The position numbers were made by a program, and so were the translations under genes. The notes beneath the pieces were generated by a model that saw nothing but the letters and a program-made list of their open reading frames with translations, was not told the origin of the DNA and did not search any database. From Ignavibacteria bacterium (lineage in GTDB: Bacteria; Bacteroidota; Ignavibacteria; Tepidaquicellales; Tepidaquicellaceae), in assembly GCA_016704345.1 (NCBI GenBank), contig JADJAH010000006.1, positions 1 to 64,000 of the forward strand: a DNA stretch of 64,000 nt, given 5' to 3'. Of this stretch, positions 1 through 9,633 are shown in pieces; the stretch's first letter is position 1, and every line of letters begins with the position of its first letter.

Positions 1-1
1 C

Positions 2-172
2 AACTATGCACCGGGAATGAATTTCACAAATCTTAACGGAGATCAGATCGTTGACATCGAAGACCTTGCTATTTGTGAGAAGAATGCAAGAGCGCTGAGA
101 ATTGTAGAAAGGCCCGGAAATGGACGGGTTTACAGATCTAATTCGAAAAGCATTTCGCAATATCATTCTTAA
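2..172 (+). CDS. Secreted protein with dockerin-like end (3' fragment)
   Basis: Only the last 56 codons are inside the window; the frame is open from base 2 to a TAA at 170-172. The fragment reads NLNGDQIVDIEDLAICEKNARALRI, which is the second calcium loop (D-x-N-x-D-x-x-x-D-x-x-D) of the dockerin-like module found in eight other genes or remnants here. It then has a basic tail that differs from the usual short tail ending in proline. The next two genes on the same strand have closely related ends, so this is probably the third member of a tandem paralogous array. The role of the missing N-terminal part cannot be judged. An extracellular location is inferred from the module, since the related full-length proteins here carry signal peptides. 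Confidence 0.7.
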   Translation, partial: NYAPGMNFTNLNGDQIVDIEDLAICEKNARALRIVERPGNGRVYRSNSKSISQYHS

Positions 173-190
173 AATGTAAATTGACAAATT

Positions 191-1381
191 ATGAAAATCT
201 TCAAATTTGTAATATTTGCTTCATTGCTGACAACAGGAAATTTTGCACTTTCGCAGAATCCAACTTACTTATTGGATGCCACTGATCCGGAAATGGTAGC
301 TCCAAACATTTTCGAGTTTGATATTGACTTGACCTGGACTAACCCGGGAATTGCTCCCAACTTTGAATATTCCGGAGGACAATATTCTTTGACGTCGATT
401 CAGTTATCAAGAATAGTGGAATGTTGACATATACCATTGTTGGATCTGATCTTCCGGAAAACATGAGACCAAGAACTCCAACGGTCTTTAATAATTTCAT
501 AAGTCCAACATACCAACTTAGATTATCAGTGAACCTTTTTCCCGGGGCAGGATTGGGTTACCAAATGCCGGCGAATGTTCCTGTGAAGATCGTAAGAATG
601 AGACTAACCACAAGTGCTAATTCATTTGCAAGGGTTCCCATGAATTTGTTGCGAAGTGGATTCCCAATCCGTTTACAAAGATTTTCGCATATATTGGAAC
701 CACCAACAGAGACATATCAACACCCTCAACACATAGAATGTCTATCTCCGGATACTTTGTGAATATTCCATATAGAGTTACCATCAAGCTTGGAATAGAA
801 GGTCTTATAAACAATAACCTTCATCTTAAGAAAGACTCCGTAAGTATTTATATAAGAAGTGCTTCACCTCCTTATCAGGTCATTGATTCAGGAAATTCCG
901 TTCTTGATTCGGTAAGCCTCACAGCTTCTATTGTCTCAATCTTGAATACAGGAAATTATTACATCGTTGTGAAACATAGAAACAGTCTCGAAACCTGGAG
1001 TAATCCGAGGGGAGCCACTGGGCTCTAACAATTATATATACGATTTCACAACATCTGCTTCGCAGGCATATAGGTAACAATCTGACTTTTGAGAGGGAAA
1101 TGTTTTTGCATCTTCAGCGGAAACGTTAATGGAGATGCCTCAATTGATTCGATAGATTTGGGGATAATTGAAAGCGTAGTTCTAAACTTCACTGAAGGGT
1201 AGAATAGTGTCAGATTTGAACGGAGATCAGATAGTTGATGCTACCGGATTTGGCAATATGTGATGATAATGCAAGAGCGTTAAGAACAGTAATACGCCTG
1301 GGAGCTGCTTCGATACTTCATTCAACCCTATCGGGGGAATCCAATATACGACTGAAACCTGAACAATTTGTAAAACCCTAA
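191..1381 (+). pseudogene. Secreted dockerin-module protein, multiply frameshifted
   Basis: The gene opens with a signal peptide (MKIFKFVIFASLLTTGNFALSQ) and a beta-rich domain with an FEYSGGQY block. The reading then changes frame near 415, near 740, just after 1028 and several times between 1040 and 1260. Pieces in successive frames match the next gene in order: IVGSDLPEN, KIVRMRLTTSA, IKLGIEGL, the VKHRNSLETWS block, then DFTTSASQAY. A degraded calcium-loop region ends in DDNARALR and stops at TAA 1379-1381, with a final FVKP that resembles the short tail of intact module A proteins. The order of domains is complete, so this is one broken gene and not several small ones. It is a tandem paralogue of 1422-2552. 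Either it is a real pseudogene or the local consensus sequence is poor; at least four indels in 1.2 kb favour one of these over expression as a single protein. Confidence 0.7.
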
Positions 1382-1421
1382 TTATTTTCTGAACTGAACT
1401 CTTAACTTAAATGAAATACAA

Positions 1422-2552
1422 ATGAAGATTCTATACGTACTTGCAGTTCTGATCATTTCTCTGAGCAATATTAATGGTTACTCGCAAACTCCCACTTACG
1501 AACTTACTGCAAAAAATTTCACATACGCGTCACTCAACACGATTGAGTTTGATATGTTTATGAAACACACAAACAATCCAACTGTGTTCGAGTATTCCGG
1601 CGGGCAGTATTTTTTAAACTTTAATCCCGATATCGCTAACGGCGGAACATTGAGCTATTCAATAATCGGATCTGACCTGCCGTCAAATCTGCAGCCGAGG
1701 AATCCGCTTGTGTCCGGCTCACAGCTTCGTCTTGCTGCTAATACTTTCTTGGGGCCCGGTTTTTGGATTTTTATGACAAACAATGGCACGCCGGTACAAA
1801 GATCGTAAGAATGAGACTTGCTACTACTGCCGCATCATTTGCCAGTGTTGCTCCGTCTTTCCAATGGCGCAGTGCACTGCCGGATCCGTTTACGAAAATA
1901 TTCGCTTATATCGGAACGAATAACACAAACATATCTTCTCCCGCAACGCATTTGATTGACAGTTCCGGATTGCTAGTCAATGTGAATGTGAAAGTGGCAA
2001 TAGAAGGCCTTTACAGAACTATACTCAACAGGCACATTAAGAGAGATACTGTTACAATTATTTTGAGAAGAGCATCCGCGCCGTTTCAACAGGTTGATTC
2101 AGCCCGTAAAGTTCTCGATTCTGTAACTCTCACAGCAAGCGCATCATTCAGAAATGTTGCAAACGGAGCATACTACATTGTAGTAAGGCACAAGAACAGT
2201 ATGGAAACATGGAGCAAGCCCGGAGGTGAAAATCTGACCGTCGGCACTACATTCAGCTATGATTTTACCACTGCGCAAACTCAGGCTTATGGAATCAACA
2301 TGAAACTCGTCGGTTCAAAGTGGTGCATCTACACAGGCAATGTAAATCAGGACTTCATCATTGACGCTTCTGACATGCTTTACATAGATAATGATTCATA
2401 CATCTTTCTCACAGGCGACGTTGTAACAGACCTCAACGGCGACAGGAATAGTTGACATCGACGATCTTGCAATGATTGACAATAATGCAAGAAGATTGAT
2501 AATACTTGAGAGGCCGTATGCGGATGGGGGAGAAGTGAGAATTAAGAATTGA
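1422..2552 (+). pseudogene. Secreted dockerin-module protein with two frameshifts
   Basis: A signal peptide (residues 1-21, ending GYSQ) is followed by a beta-rich domain with FEYSGGQYFLNFNPD and IIGSDLPSN, possibly of cohesin-like or Ig-like fold (this fold is a guess). Frame changes occur near 1795, where GTPVQRS must become GTxxKIVRMRLATTA, and near 2445, where DLNGDR must become GIVDIDDLAMIDNNA. After the second shift the frame runs to TGA 2550-2552. The C-terminal module has the VRHKNSMETWSKPGG block, SYDFTTAQTQAYG, WCIYTGNVNQDFIIDASD and the second loop. The rest of the sequence is clean, so one-base consensus errors are as likely as real decay. It is a close tandem copy of 191-1381. 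Confidence 0.7.
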
Positions 2553-3177
2553 GAATTAGGAATTGGGAGGAAAATTGAGAAATGAGAAAAGGGAAGGGGG
2601 GCGTGGGTACGGGGGGGGAACGGGGGGAGAGGGAACCCAAAGGAAAATTTATGGGGGTAAAACTGGGGGGTTTTTTGGGGGTTTTTGGGGGGGGACCCCG
2701 AAAGATTCTCAAGGCGGGACCACAACACCCCCCGGGGGGACCCCCCCATAATTGGTGGAAGAAAGGGTGGCGGGGGGGATGAATTGGAGAAGAAGATTCG
2801 TTGTTCGTTTTTCATCGCCGCCAAGGCCCGCGGGGGTTAACGGAGCTTGAAAAAATAAAAATCACAATTGGGGCGGGGCTCCGGGGGGACTCTTTTTAAA
2901 ATAGCTCCCCGCAATAATTTTTGCAAAAAAGGTTTTATTCAAAATGTAATAAATAAAATAAAGAAAAATATTTGGGGGGTGTTTTTTGGCGCCCGCCAGG
3001 GCGGGCGGCTGGTCGTGGGGGAAATATTATACGGGGCACAAGGGGGGGGGCGGGGGGGGGAATTTTCCATTTTTAATTTGGGGCCTTTTCCGCGGCGTCC
3101 CACCCGGAAAAAATGTTAATTGGAAATCTCATCATTAATTTGTTAAGTTATATCCACATTAAAACCATACTGCAAAA
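2553..3177. other. Aberrant G-run-rich intergenic stretch
   Basis: No gene is supportable here. The stretch begins with an AT-rich direct repeat (gaattaagaattgagaatta) and then turns into DNA full of G runs of six to nine, separated by recognisable AT-rich pieces. The short open frames are only low-complexity Gly/Pro translations. Composition is completely unlike the flanking genes. See the findings for the suspicion that it is a sequencing or assembly artefact. A less extreme stretch of the same kind occurs at about 25450-25720. Confidence 0.6.
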
Positions 3178-4779
3178 ATGAAGAAGCCACAAGACTCTTC
3201 CCGCATTACTTCTTACGTGATCTCTCCGAAACCTGATGATATGGATGACATTGCAAAGCCGGATCCGAAATTGAGAAAGACTTTTGAATACTGTATGAAG
3301 TGCATCCTTGACAATAAAAAGAACTTCGATAAGGAACTGAAAGATCTGATTGAGAAGCATCCCGGCACGCCTCAGTTTATGAATTATCTCACAACTTATT
3401 ACCGCAATACGGGCAACCTGAAAATGGCGTATGAAGTCAACCGGGAGCTTGTAAATAAACATCCCAACTATCTTTATGGAAGGATCAACCTTGCACATCA
3501 GTATCTTTCTGAAGGAAGGGTAGAGGAAGTTCCGAAGATCCTCGGAGAATATATGGAGCTCGGAAAACTCTATCCTGAAAGGAAGATATTTCACATGGAT
3601 GAAGTAATGTCTTTCGATTCTGCTGCGGTCAGATACTTTGTTGCAGTTGGGGATGCAGATCAGGCGGAAAATAGAGTTGAGCAGATGAGAAAAATCAGCG
3701 GTGACAGTACGGCAACAAGAGTAGCGCAGGAAGAACTGCATGATCTCATATTGAAGCAAGCAGTTGAAGTGTTACAGGATGACAACCAGAATAAAAGAAC
3801 TCCGGAACATATTCAGAAGACAATTCATCCTCAAAGAAAAACAAAGCCTGACTTTGTCAACAAAGAAGTTGAGGAGCTTTATAAACACGGTTTCAGAATC
3901 AGTCCGGCGATTCTCAAAGAAATTCTATCTTTGCCGCGCGAGTCGGTTATAAGCGATCTGAGAAAAGTTCTTACCGATAGTCTTGAGAGATATGATTACT
4001 TCAAGGATGAAGTGAAGATCGAGACAAGTACTCACACTTTCCCGCTTCATGCAATGTTACTCCTGACTGAACTTAAAGCTGAAGAATCATTAGACGAATT
4101 ACTTGAGTTTTTCCGCCAGGATAGTAAATTTCTGGAATTCTGGTTTGCTGAGTTGATCGCAAAATTGCCGGCATTTGCAATAGAAATTCTTGGATGCAGG
4201 CAACTTGACAAACTCAAGAGCTACATGTTTGAAGAAGGCAACGATACATTTGCAAAGAGTGAAGTATCTGTGGGAGTGGCAAACATTGCATGGAACTTTC
4301 CTGAAAGAAAAGATGAAGTAGTTGACTGGTTTGAAGATGTCCTGAACTACTTTTATGAGAACAGAGAAAACGACAAACTGATTGACAGTCAATTGATCGG
4401 CTATATATTGTGGGATATAGTGGAATTGAGAGCCACCAAACTTGAACCCATTATTGAGAAACTTTATGAATCGCAGGTTGTAGATCAGAGCATTGTAGGT
4501 GATTTCAAACAGTATAGAAAAGATCTTCGAAGAAATATTGATCAGGTTGTGCTTGATCAATTTAATCTTGAAGAGATTTATAAAGATTTGGCTAATGATG
4601 AGAAAGAGTATGAGAAGAATGGAAAGAGAAAAGCTTCTTTTGTTAAAGATGAAGATCCGGAAGATGTCGAATACTCCAAACCCGTTCCCGAAATTTTCCG
4701 GAATATTGGAAGAAACGAAAAATGTCCCTGCGGAAGCGGGCTGAAGTATAAGAAATGTCACGGTAAAGCATACAATTGA
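3178..4779 (+). CDS. SEC-C motif protein with helical TPR-like body
   Basis: This is a 533-residue cytoplasmic protein with no signal peptide. Residues about 20-200 are helical and TPR-like; LKMAYEVNRELVNKHPNYLYGRINLAHQYLSEGR looks like tandem helix pairs. The middle is helical without a recognised family. The extreme C-terminus carries the SEC-C zinc-binding motif, IGRNEKCPCGSGLKYKKCHG, with the C-x-C-x8-C-H ligands. SEC-C is known from SecA and from many proteins with otherwise unknown roles, where it binds zinc and often mediates contact with partners. The gene stands alone, with 400 bp of repeat DNA downstream and the G-rich stretch upstream. The ATG at 3178 has no clear Shine-Dalgarno site. 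A specific function cannot be given. Confidence 0.85.
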   Translation: MKKPQDSSRITSYVISPKPDDMDDIAKPDPKLRKTFEYCMKCILDNKKNFDKELKDLIEKHPGTPQFMNYLTTYYRNTGNLKMAYEVNRELVNKHPNYLYGRINLAHQYLSEGRVEEVPKILGEYMELGKLYPERKIFHMDEVMSFDSAAVRYFVAVGDADQAENRVEQMRKISGDSTATRVAQEELHDLILKQAVEVLQDDNQNKRTPEHIQKTIHPQRKTKPDFVNKEVEELYKHGFRISPAILKEILSLPRESVISDLRKVLTDSLERYDYFKDEVKIETSTHTFPLHAMLLLTELKAEESLDELLEFFRQDSKFLEFWFAELIAKLPAFAIEILGCRQLDKLKSYMFEEGNDTFAKSEVSVGVANIAWNFPERKDEVVDWFEDVLNYFYENRENDKLIDSQLIGYILWDIVELRATKLEPIIEKLYESQVVDQSIVGDFKQYRKDLRRNIDQVVLDQFNLEEIYKDLANDEKEYEKNGKRKASFVKDEDPEDVEYSKPVPEIFRNIGRNEKCPCGSGLKYKKCHGKAYN

Positions 4780-5032
4780 ATATGAATACGATTCATGAAT
4801 TCTTCCCGCCTGCCTGCCGGAATGCATTTCACACTACAATGGCTAGTTGGCAGGCGCTCCGCTCAGGATGAAAAACAAAGTGGATCCTTCGTTCCACTCA
4901 GGATGACAAATGAGGAAATTTTCTCGTTCCCAAGCCCCCTGCCTGCTAGAATGAATTCCAAATTTCAATAGCAAGTCGGCAGGCAGGACTGCCTGCTAGA
5001 ATGCAATCCGAAATTCAATGACACGTGAGACC

Positions 5033-5100
5033 CCGCAGAGTCCGTCGCGGCATTAGTAGATTGTAAATATAGTAGTCCCAATTGCGACGTGACTCTGCGG
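5033..5100. repeat. 68-bp palindromic element, copy 1
   Basis: The element has 10-bp perfect terminal inverted repeats, CCGCAGAGTC and GACTCTGCGG, followed inwards by GTCGC...GCGAC complementary blocks and an AT-rich centre. It has exactly the same length as the copies at 5117-5184 and 7590-7657. No open frame is present. This is the layout of a MITE or REP-like element, or of a transcribed hairpin. Confidence 0.8.
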
Positions 5101-5116
5101 AGACATCAGATCAGCC

Positions 5117-5184
5117 CCGCAGAGTCCGTCACAGTATTCATAGATTGTAAATTTAATAGTCTCAATTGCAACGTGACTCTACGG
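5117..5184. repeat. 68-bp palindromic element, copy 2
   Basis: Same 68-bp length and orientation as copy 1, 16 bp downstream of it. The right arm carries one change (GACTCTACGG), and the inner arm reads GTCACAG instead of GTCGCGG. The near-tandem arrangement suggests local duplication. Confidence 0.75.
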
Positions 5185-5297
5185 AGACAATTGGTGTTCG
5201 CGTCAACTCGATAGCAAACCACGTCAATTCGTTTGACTTGTCCCTTACACTCTCTGTAGAGATTTCCTTAACGGGCATTGCTACTTCAATGAGTTTT

Positions 5298-6122
5298 TTA
5301 CAGGTCACTTTTTACTTCCCCGATTAAATATGATATCATTATCCTGGTTTTAATGTCTTTGTCTTCTTTGTCGAAGTCCAGTTCGAACAGCTCTTTAGTA
5401 TCAAATGGTTTTAATTGCTCTTCCAGCACTCCAACAACTATGTTTTGAATCTCTGTATCTTTTGAAATTATATTACGGATTTCCATTCCGAGAATTTTGG
5501 CGCCGGTCAACTTGTCGTTGTGAACCTCTGCCAGAATATCAATGTAATCGTTGTAAATTTTATCTCCCAAAATAAAAAAGTAATTCTCAAGAATATATAT
5601 GAAATCCGTAAAATCTTTACTTCTTTCGGCTTTCTTCTCGGAGTATGAAATCAACTTCAAAACACATAAAGCAGGCAGGGTAATAAGATGCAGATGAGGA
5701 GATAAGTCTTTTGAATTCTGAACGGAGATGTTCATTCCTTTTACAGACATTTGAAACTTTCCGTTGTTTAAACTTATCATGTCGTCTCTTGCAATACTGC
5801 CGAAAGGAATTAGGTCAACAATACTTCCGGAGAACCTCAATCGATAAGGCAAATCGGTTTGCACAAACTTTAATCTTAGAAGCATACTCCTGATTTCTTC
5901 ATATTGATCATATGTGTCAATTTTTACTGCGAAGTCTATATCTTCTGTAGCCCTTGCCGAATCAAGATGTTTAACATCCAGAAGCTACATGTCTCTGGCT
6001 TTGGCTCCTATTAAATAGAATTCAATTCCGAGCTTTTCAGAAATCTCTTTGAAGAAGTTGATTACTTCATTTAGCTTAACTTCATCTAAATCTAAGGAGT
6101 TGTTCTTTGATGTACTTTTCAT
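5298..6122 (-). pseudogene. AbiEii-type nucleotidyltransferase toxin, in-frame TAG
   Basis: The reading frame runs from ATG 6120-6122 (MKSTSKNNSLDLDEV) to the stop at 5298, interrupted by one amber codon at 5985-5987. The frame is the same on both sides. Before the stop it reads FYLIGAKARDM, and after it LLDVKHLDSARATEDIDFAV, so the conserved G-x-x-x-R-D helix and the RATEDIDF metal-binding motif of the AbiEii/AbiGii nucleotidyltransferase family are both present but lie on opposite sides of the stop. Known members act as toxins by nucleotide transfer to tRNA or similar targets and pair with an AbiEi antitoxin. The start overlaps the end of the upstream antitoxin gene by about 40 bp, typical of these operons. 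TAG is an ordinary stop elsewhere in this window, so recoding is unlikely. The toxin is probably inactive unless the TAG is a sequencing error. Confidence 0.75.
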
Positions 6123-7118
6123 ATATAATGTTTGCTGTTTCGATATTTCGTCCGTCGTTTGTATTGAGAAGATCTGCATACACTATCATGGGTGGAGCAA
6201 CTTGTTCATTTTGAGTTAATCTATTCGTGAGCTGATTCCAAAACATCTCAAATACACTTAGCTGAACATTGGTTGTCTCCGGAATGAGTTTGAATTTCTT
6301 TATCAAGTCTTTCTTATCCCTGTTTGTATAAATTGTCAGCAGTTGGGGAATCAGGTAATCCGTAAGGACAGCTCCTGCAGGCTCGCCTCCCCACACATTC
6401 CCATTTTTAAGTTTAAGTTTTTTCCATTCCCGGGTATTCACACTTTCTGAAAACCGATAGTTACCGACAAGAAGCTTAGGTCTCATGACTTGATTGTACT
6501 CTCTAACCCATACTTCAAATAACTTCTCCTTTTTGTTGAGCTTCATCTCATTCTTCGTACTCACAATGAAACCTTCATCTTTAAGCTTATTCATGATCTT
6601 GTTAACATTTCCGAGAGAAGTGTTCCCTATATCTCCTAACTCTCTATATGTTCCAAGTGTATTCCACTCCTTGTTCAGCAAGTGGAAAATAATCTTTAAT
6701 GCGGGAAGAGTATAAGTGTTCAGTCTTCCTGTGGAGTAACTGCTAAATTTCTTGTACCCTCTTTGAATACTCTTATTCCTTTTGCTTTGAGATGAATTCT
6801 ACCCGTTTCATCCGCATAGTTTACTCCGGAGTCGGTCAGCGCTTTGTAGAGATTTGGATAGTACTTGTCGGTTAACAGTATAAGATTGGGATTCTGTTTT
6901 GCCTGCTCTATAATTTTCGGAATTTGTGCAGTCCTTAATTCTTTCATGATTTCAGCAGGAAGATCAATAACCTTGCCGTCAATTTCGATACTTATAATTG
7001 CATCAATAGTTGCTCCTCGTGGTCTTTTCAATAAGTCTTGCTCGACTACAAGGACCTTTGCATTTACCCCCGGAAGTTTATTGAACTCTTTAAGTGTGTT
7101 CTCTAAGATTCTCTTCAC
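6082..7118 (-). pseudogene. AbiEi-type antitoxin/autorepressor, one frameshift
   Basis: Two open segments in different frames make one protein of the AbiEi family. The first (7118 to 6720, GTG start) holds a domain with a VID...EIMKELRTAQIPKII block and LLTDKYYPNLYKALTDSGVNYADETGRIHL. The second, in frame from about 6717 (GRLNTYTLPALKIIFHLL), has a winged-helix segment (TYRELGDIGNTSLGNVNKIMNKLKDEGF) and the family hallmark WGGEPAGAVLTDYLIPQLLTIYT. The frames join near 6720 with a one-base change. In known pairs AbiEi both neutralises the AbiEii toxin and represses its own operon. The downstream toxin gene overlaps this one by 41 bp. A palindromic operator lies directly upstream. Both genes of the pair being broken argues for a decaying module. 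Confidence 0.75.
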
Positions 7119-7119
7119 T

Positions 7120-7171
7120 GTTCACTATTGATTAATGTTCACGAGCCCGTGAACAGCGCAAATTAGTGAAC
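7120..7171 (-). promoter_or_regulatory. Four-half-site operator of the AbiE-like operon
   Basis: Four copies of one 6-mer form a nested dyad just upstream of the antitoxin start. GTTCAC lies at 7120-7125 and 7137-7142, and its reverse complement GTGAAC at 7149-7154 and 7166-7171. The spacing within each pair is exactly 17 bp, and the symmetry centre is at 7145-7146. The inner pair forms the palindrome gttcacgagcccgtgaac. AbiEi repressors are known to bind inverted repeats in their own promoter, so this is the expected autoregulation site. The protein binding is inferred. Confidence 0.75.
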
Positions 7172-7978
7172 AAAAACATTTATTCCAAGCTGTTTTTGGC
7201 TTCCACTCTTCGAGACTGAAGCTCTCATAATATAATTTTATTTTTCAGAATTTACTGAGTGCATTCTAGAACTTAAAGTCACTACCCGAAAGGCTAGAAT
7301 TAGAATACTTTTGTTGCGCTCAACTCCTTTTCATAAATTGCAACTTAAGTTGTCTTCGATTGGACACAACAGCTTACAAACAGAGCGGTATGCAACGCTG
7401 CAAATTAAATGCGATGAACACGCCCGAAGAGCCCTGAAGGGGCGACATATATCAGCGCTGGGTGCAACCCTGCTATATGTTTAATGCGATGAACATGAGG
7501 AATGCAATGAATTACGACGAATATTATTTCACCGTTCAACCATGCGATGATTTACATGAAGAACATTTGTTGCCCGTTTATGATCATCACCGCAGAGTCC
7601 GTCGCGGTATTCGTAGATTGTGATTATAATAGTCTTAATTGCGACGTGACTCTGCGGAGAAATCAAATTTATCACCCCCCTAACCCCCTCCGGGGGAGGG
7701 GGAAATATATTGTCTCAACTGACACATCTCCGAAATCCCTGTGCTTCACTCATCTTCTCTATTCAAGTTCTCTATGACTGCCAATTGTATTCTCTGATAG
7801 CTGCTTACTGACAGGAAGCTTGGAAGAGCTATGGCTGTGTACTTAACAAAAATGTCCTATCAGTTCGCTGACTTTAGAAAGAGAATTAATAACTTTCAAT
7901 CAGCCAACCAATTCCCCCTCCTTGGAGGGGGCCAGGGGGTGGGTGCTATAACAATCAGACGCAGTATTAACTTCAGGA
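7172..7978. other. Intergenic region with short palindromes
   Basis: No convincing gene is seen. It holds the third 68-bp element (7590-7657) and a block at about 7420-7490 with cgcccgaagagccctgaaggggcgacat, a repeat style common in this group. Two C/G-rich palindromes also occur, ccccctccgggggagggg near 7680 and ccccctccttggaggggg near 7910. Open frames here have no recognisable product. Confidence 0.6.
7590..7657. repeat. 68-bp palindromic element, copy 3
   Basis: Third copy, 2.4 kb from the other two, with intact CCGCAGAGTC/GACTCTGCGG termini and the same 68-bp length. The AT-rich centre differs slightly from copy 1 while the arms are kept, as expected if the hairpin is what matters. Confidence 0.8.
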
Positions 7979-8446
7979 TTGTTGTTCGAAGTCCAAGTTA
8001 GGTTCTTGGAGGCTCAAGAAAAGTCTTTGGAAGCTCAGGTGAAGTTCTTAGCACACCACGTCAAGTCCTTAGCACATCACGTCAAGTTCTTAGCACACCG
8101 CGTCAAGTCTTCAGAACACCACGTCAATTTGTTAGCACTCCGCGTCAAGTCTTTAGCACACCACGTCAAGTCTTTAGCACACCACGTCAAGTCTTTAGCA
8201 CTCCGCGTCAAGTTGCTAGCACTCCGCGTCAAGTTGCTAGCAACCCGCGTCAAGTCTTTAGCACAAGAGGTCAAGTCGTTAGCACACCGCGTCAGATCGT
8301 TAGCACACCGCGTCAGATCGTTAGCACACCGCGTCAAACAGTTAGCACTTCATGTCATGTTGTTAGCACACCGCGTCAAACAGTTAGCACTTCATGTCAT
8401 GTCGTAAGCACACCGCGTCAAATCGTTAGAACATCAGGTAAGGTTG
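7979..8446. repeat. 21-bp minisatellite, about 19 regular units
   Basis: From about 8047 to 8446 there are some 19 consecutive 21-bp units of the form TTAGCACACCGCGTCAAGTC, with about two degenerate units before them. Because 21 is a multiple of three, the array is open on both strands. On the plus strand it encodes a seven-residue repeat of the type LAHHVKS from a TTG at 7979 to TAA 8405-8407. On the minus strand it encodes TRCANDL-type repeats (8337-8077). Neither strand has an ATG with a Shine-Dalgarno site at the start of the frame. The plus frame has the leucine/valine spacing of a coiled coil, but the frame ends inside the array. I treat it as a DNA repeat rather than a gene. Confidence 0.8.
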
Positions 8447-8912
8447 TCGGAAGAATAATTTTCCAGTAAGAAGTTGAGATCAATTTAATCTGCAAAGAAA
8501 TGATTCAGAGAACTAATGATTTTACGGTGAGGAATGTCCAAAGCAATTTCGGATGGATCCACTCGAAACCTTAGTTGCATATTTTATGGTTCCGCAATGG
8601 TCGTATTCTCAACTCATCAACGAACATAAACTGACAACGATAAAAAAAATTTTTTACTTGCATGGGAACTCCCGGGAACTAAAAAAAATAATCGGGAATT
8701 CTAAGATATCAAACACCGGAAGTAACAGTCCGGCGACAAAGTGAAGACGAACGGACGATGATGAATAGGGGAGCACGGATGCAAGAGTGATTGAGAGAAC
8801 TTGTTCATTGGTATTCTTGAAGCGTTACGCAATAAGTGCTAATCGCGATAGCACTGCTTAAATAAACAACCCCTAAACTAAACGCGTCTTAGGCGCAGAA
8901 AGGGTCAACGTC
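8447..8912. other. Intergenic region
   Basis: No gene is supportable. There is an A/T run near 8640-8660, a small ccgg...ccgg palindrome near 8718-8735, and AT-rich leader DNA before the gene at 8913. The 63-codon open frame near 8553-8744 has no recognisable features. Confidence 0.5.
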
Positions 8913-9605
8913 ATGAAAAAGCATGAGAGAAACAAACTCCTGATGATTGATGCAGTTGTAAGTTATTTGAGCGGCAATCAATCCGTAACGGCAAATGTTC
9001 CAGTGATTGCCAATAGAATAGCAAAACTGATCTCAATCCAGGACAGCATCCGCAACTATGAACAGCTTCAGTCCAGTATCGCCAAGGTTTCATCGGCGAA
9101 GAAAGCTGAAGCAAGAGAGAAAGCGGAATTCGCAGGCAACACATTCGCCGGCAAACTCTACAGCCATGGAATTGAAACAGGCAACACAGAATTTACAAAG
9201 AAATATGAGGTAACAATTTCAGACTTCAGAATAATTGGCGATGTAATATTGGTAACAAAGCTCCTTGCAATCAAAGATGATGTTCGCGATAATCTGAATG
9301 CTCTCGGTTCACATGGAATAACTCAGGAAGTATATGATGAATTCGCCGCAACGGTTGACAACTATGTAACATCAGTAAGCAATAAAGAAACATCTTATGC
9401 TGAGCGCAGCGCGGCAGTAAAGTCAATCACCGATCTATTCGATCAAGCATCTGAATCTCTGAAGACGCTCGACAAGCTCATTGAAGAGTACCGAACAAAG
9501 AATCCCAACTTCTTTAACGGCTATAAGAGCGCGAGGGGAATCAAAGATTTCGGCTACAGATCCAAAGCAGTTCCTGAGGCAACTCAAAACCAAAAGGAAC
9601 AATGA
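8913..9605 (+). CDS. Hypothetical helical protein, 230 residues
   Basis: The product is acidic to neutral, soluble and almost wholly helical, with no signal peptide or membrane segment. It begins MKKHERNKLLMIDAVVSYL and has long amphipathic stretches such as IRNYEQLQSSIAKVSSAKKAEAREKAEFAG. The C-terminus ends in a KNPNFFNGYKSARGIKDFG block, which is the sort of conserved end seen in uncharacterised Bacteroidota proteins. No catalytic motif is visible. The gene stands alone and is closed by a strong hairpin at 9634-9659. The intact frame inside an otherwise repeat-rich region supports a real gene. Function unknown. Confidence 0.75.
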   Translation: MKKHERNKLLMIDAVVSYLSGNQSVTANVPVIANRIAKLISIQDSIRNYEQLQSSIAKVSSAKKAEAREKAEFAGNTFAGKLYSHGIETGNTEFTKKYEVTISDFRIIGDVILVTKLLAIKDDVRDNLNALGSHGITQEVYDEFAATVDNYVTSVSNKETSYAERSAAVKSITDLFDQASESLKTLDKLIEEYRTKNPNFFNGYKSARGIKDFGYRSKAVPEATQNQKEQ

Positions 9606-9633
9606 CAAAACAAATTACATTCTCAAAACTATA

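Larger units (their letters stand above)
4780..5297. repeat. Repeat-rich intergenic region
   Basis: No gene is seen. It contains an element of the 52-bp GCCTGCCTGCC type at 4808-4855 and a degenerate one at 4938-4987, plus one GGATCCTTCG...CAGGATGACA repeat near 4882-4908. Two copies of a 68-bp palindromic element (listed separately) and a two-unit relic of the 21-bp minisatellite near 5195-5240 (GTCAA at 5202 and 5223, exactly 21 bp apart) are also present. Confidence 0.75.

Noticed and set aside
2396..3119. Several Gly/Pro-rich frames in the G-run stretch
   Set aside because: Low-complexity translations of homopolymer runs with no start site or homology; probably sequence errors.
8077..8337. 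Minus-strand reading frame of TRCANDL-type heptads as a gene
   Set aside because: It is only the reverse reading of the 21-bp minisatellite, lacks a ribosome site and starts and ends inside the array.
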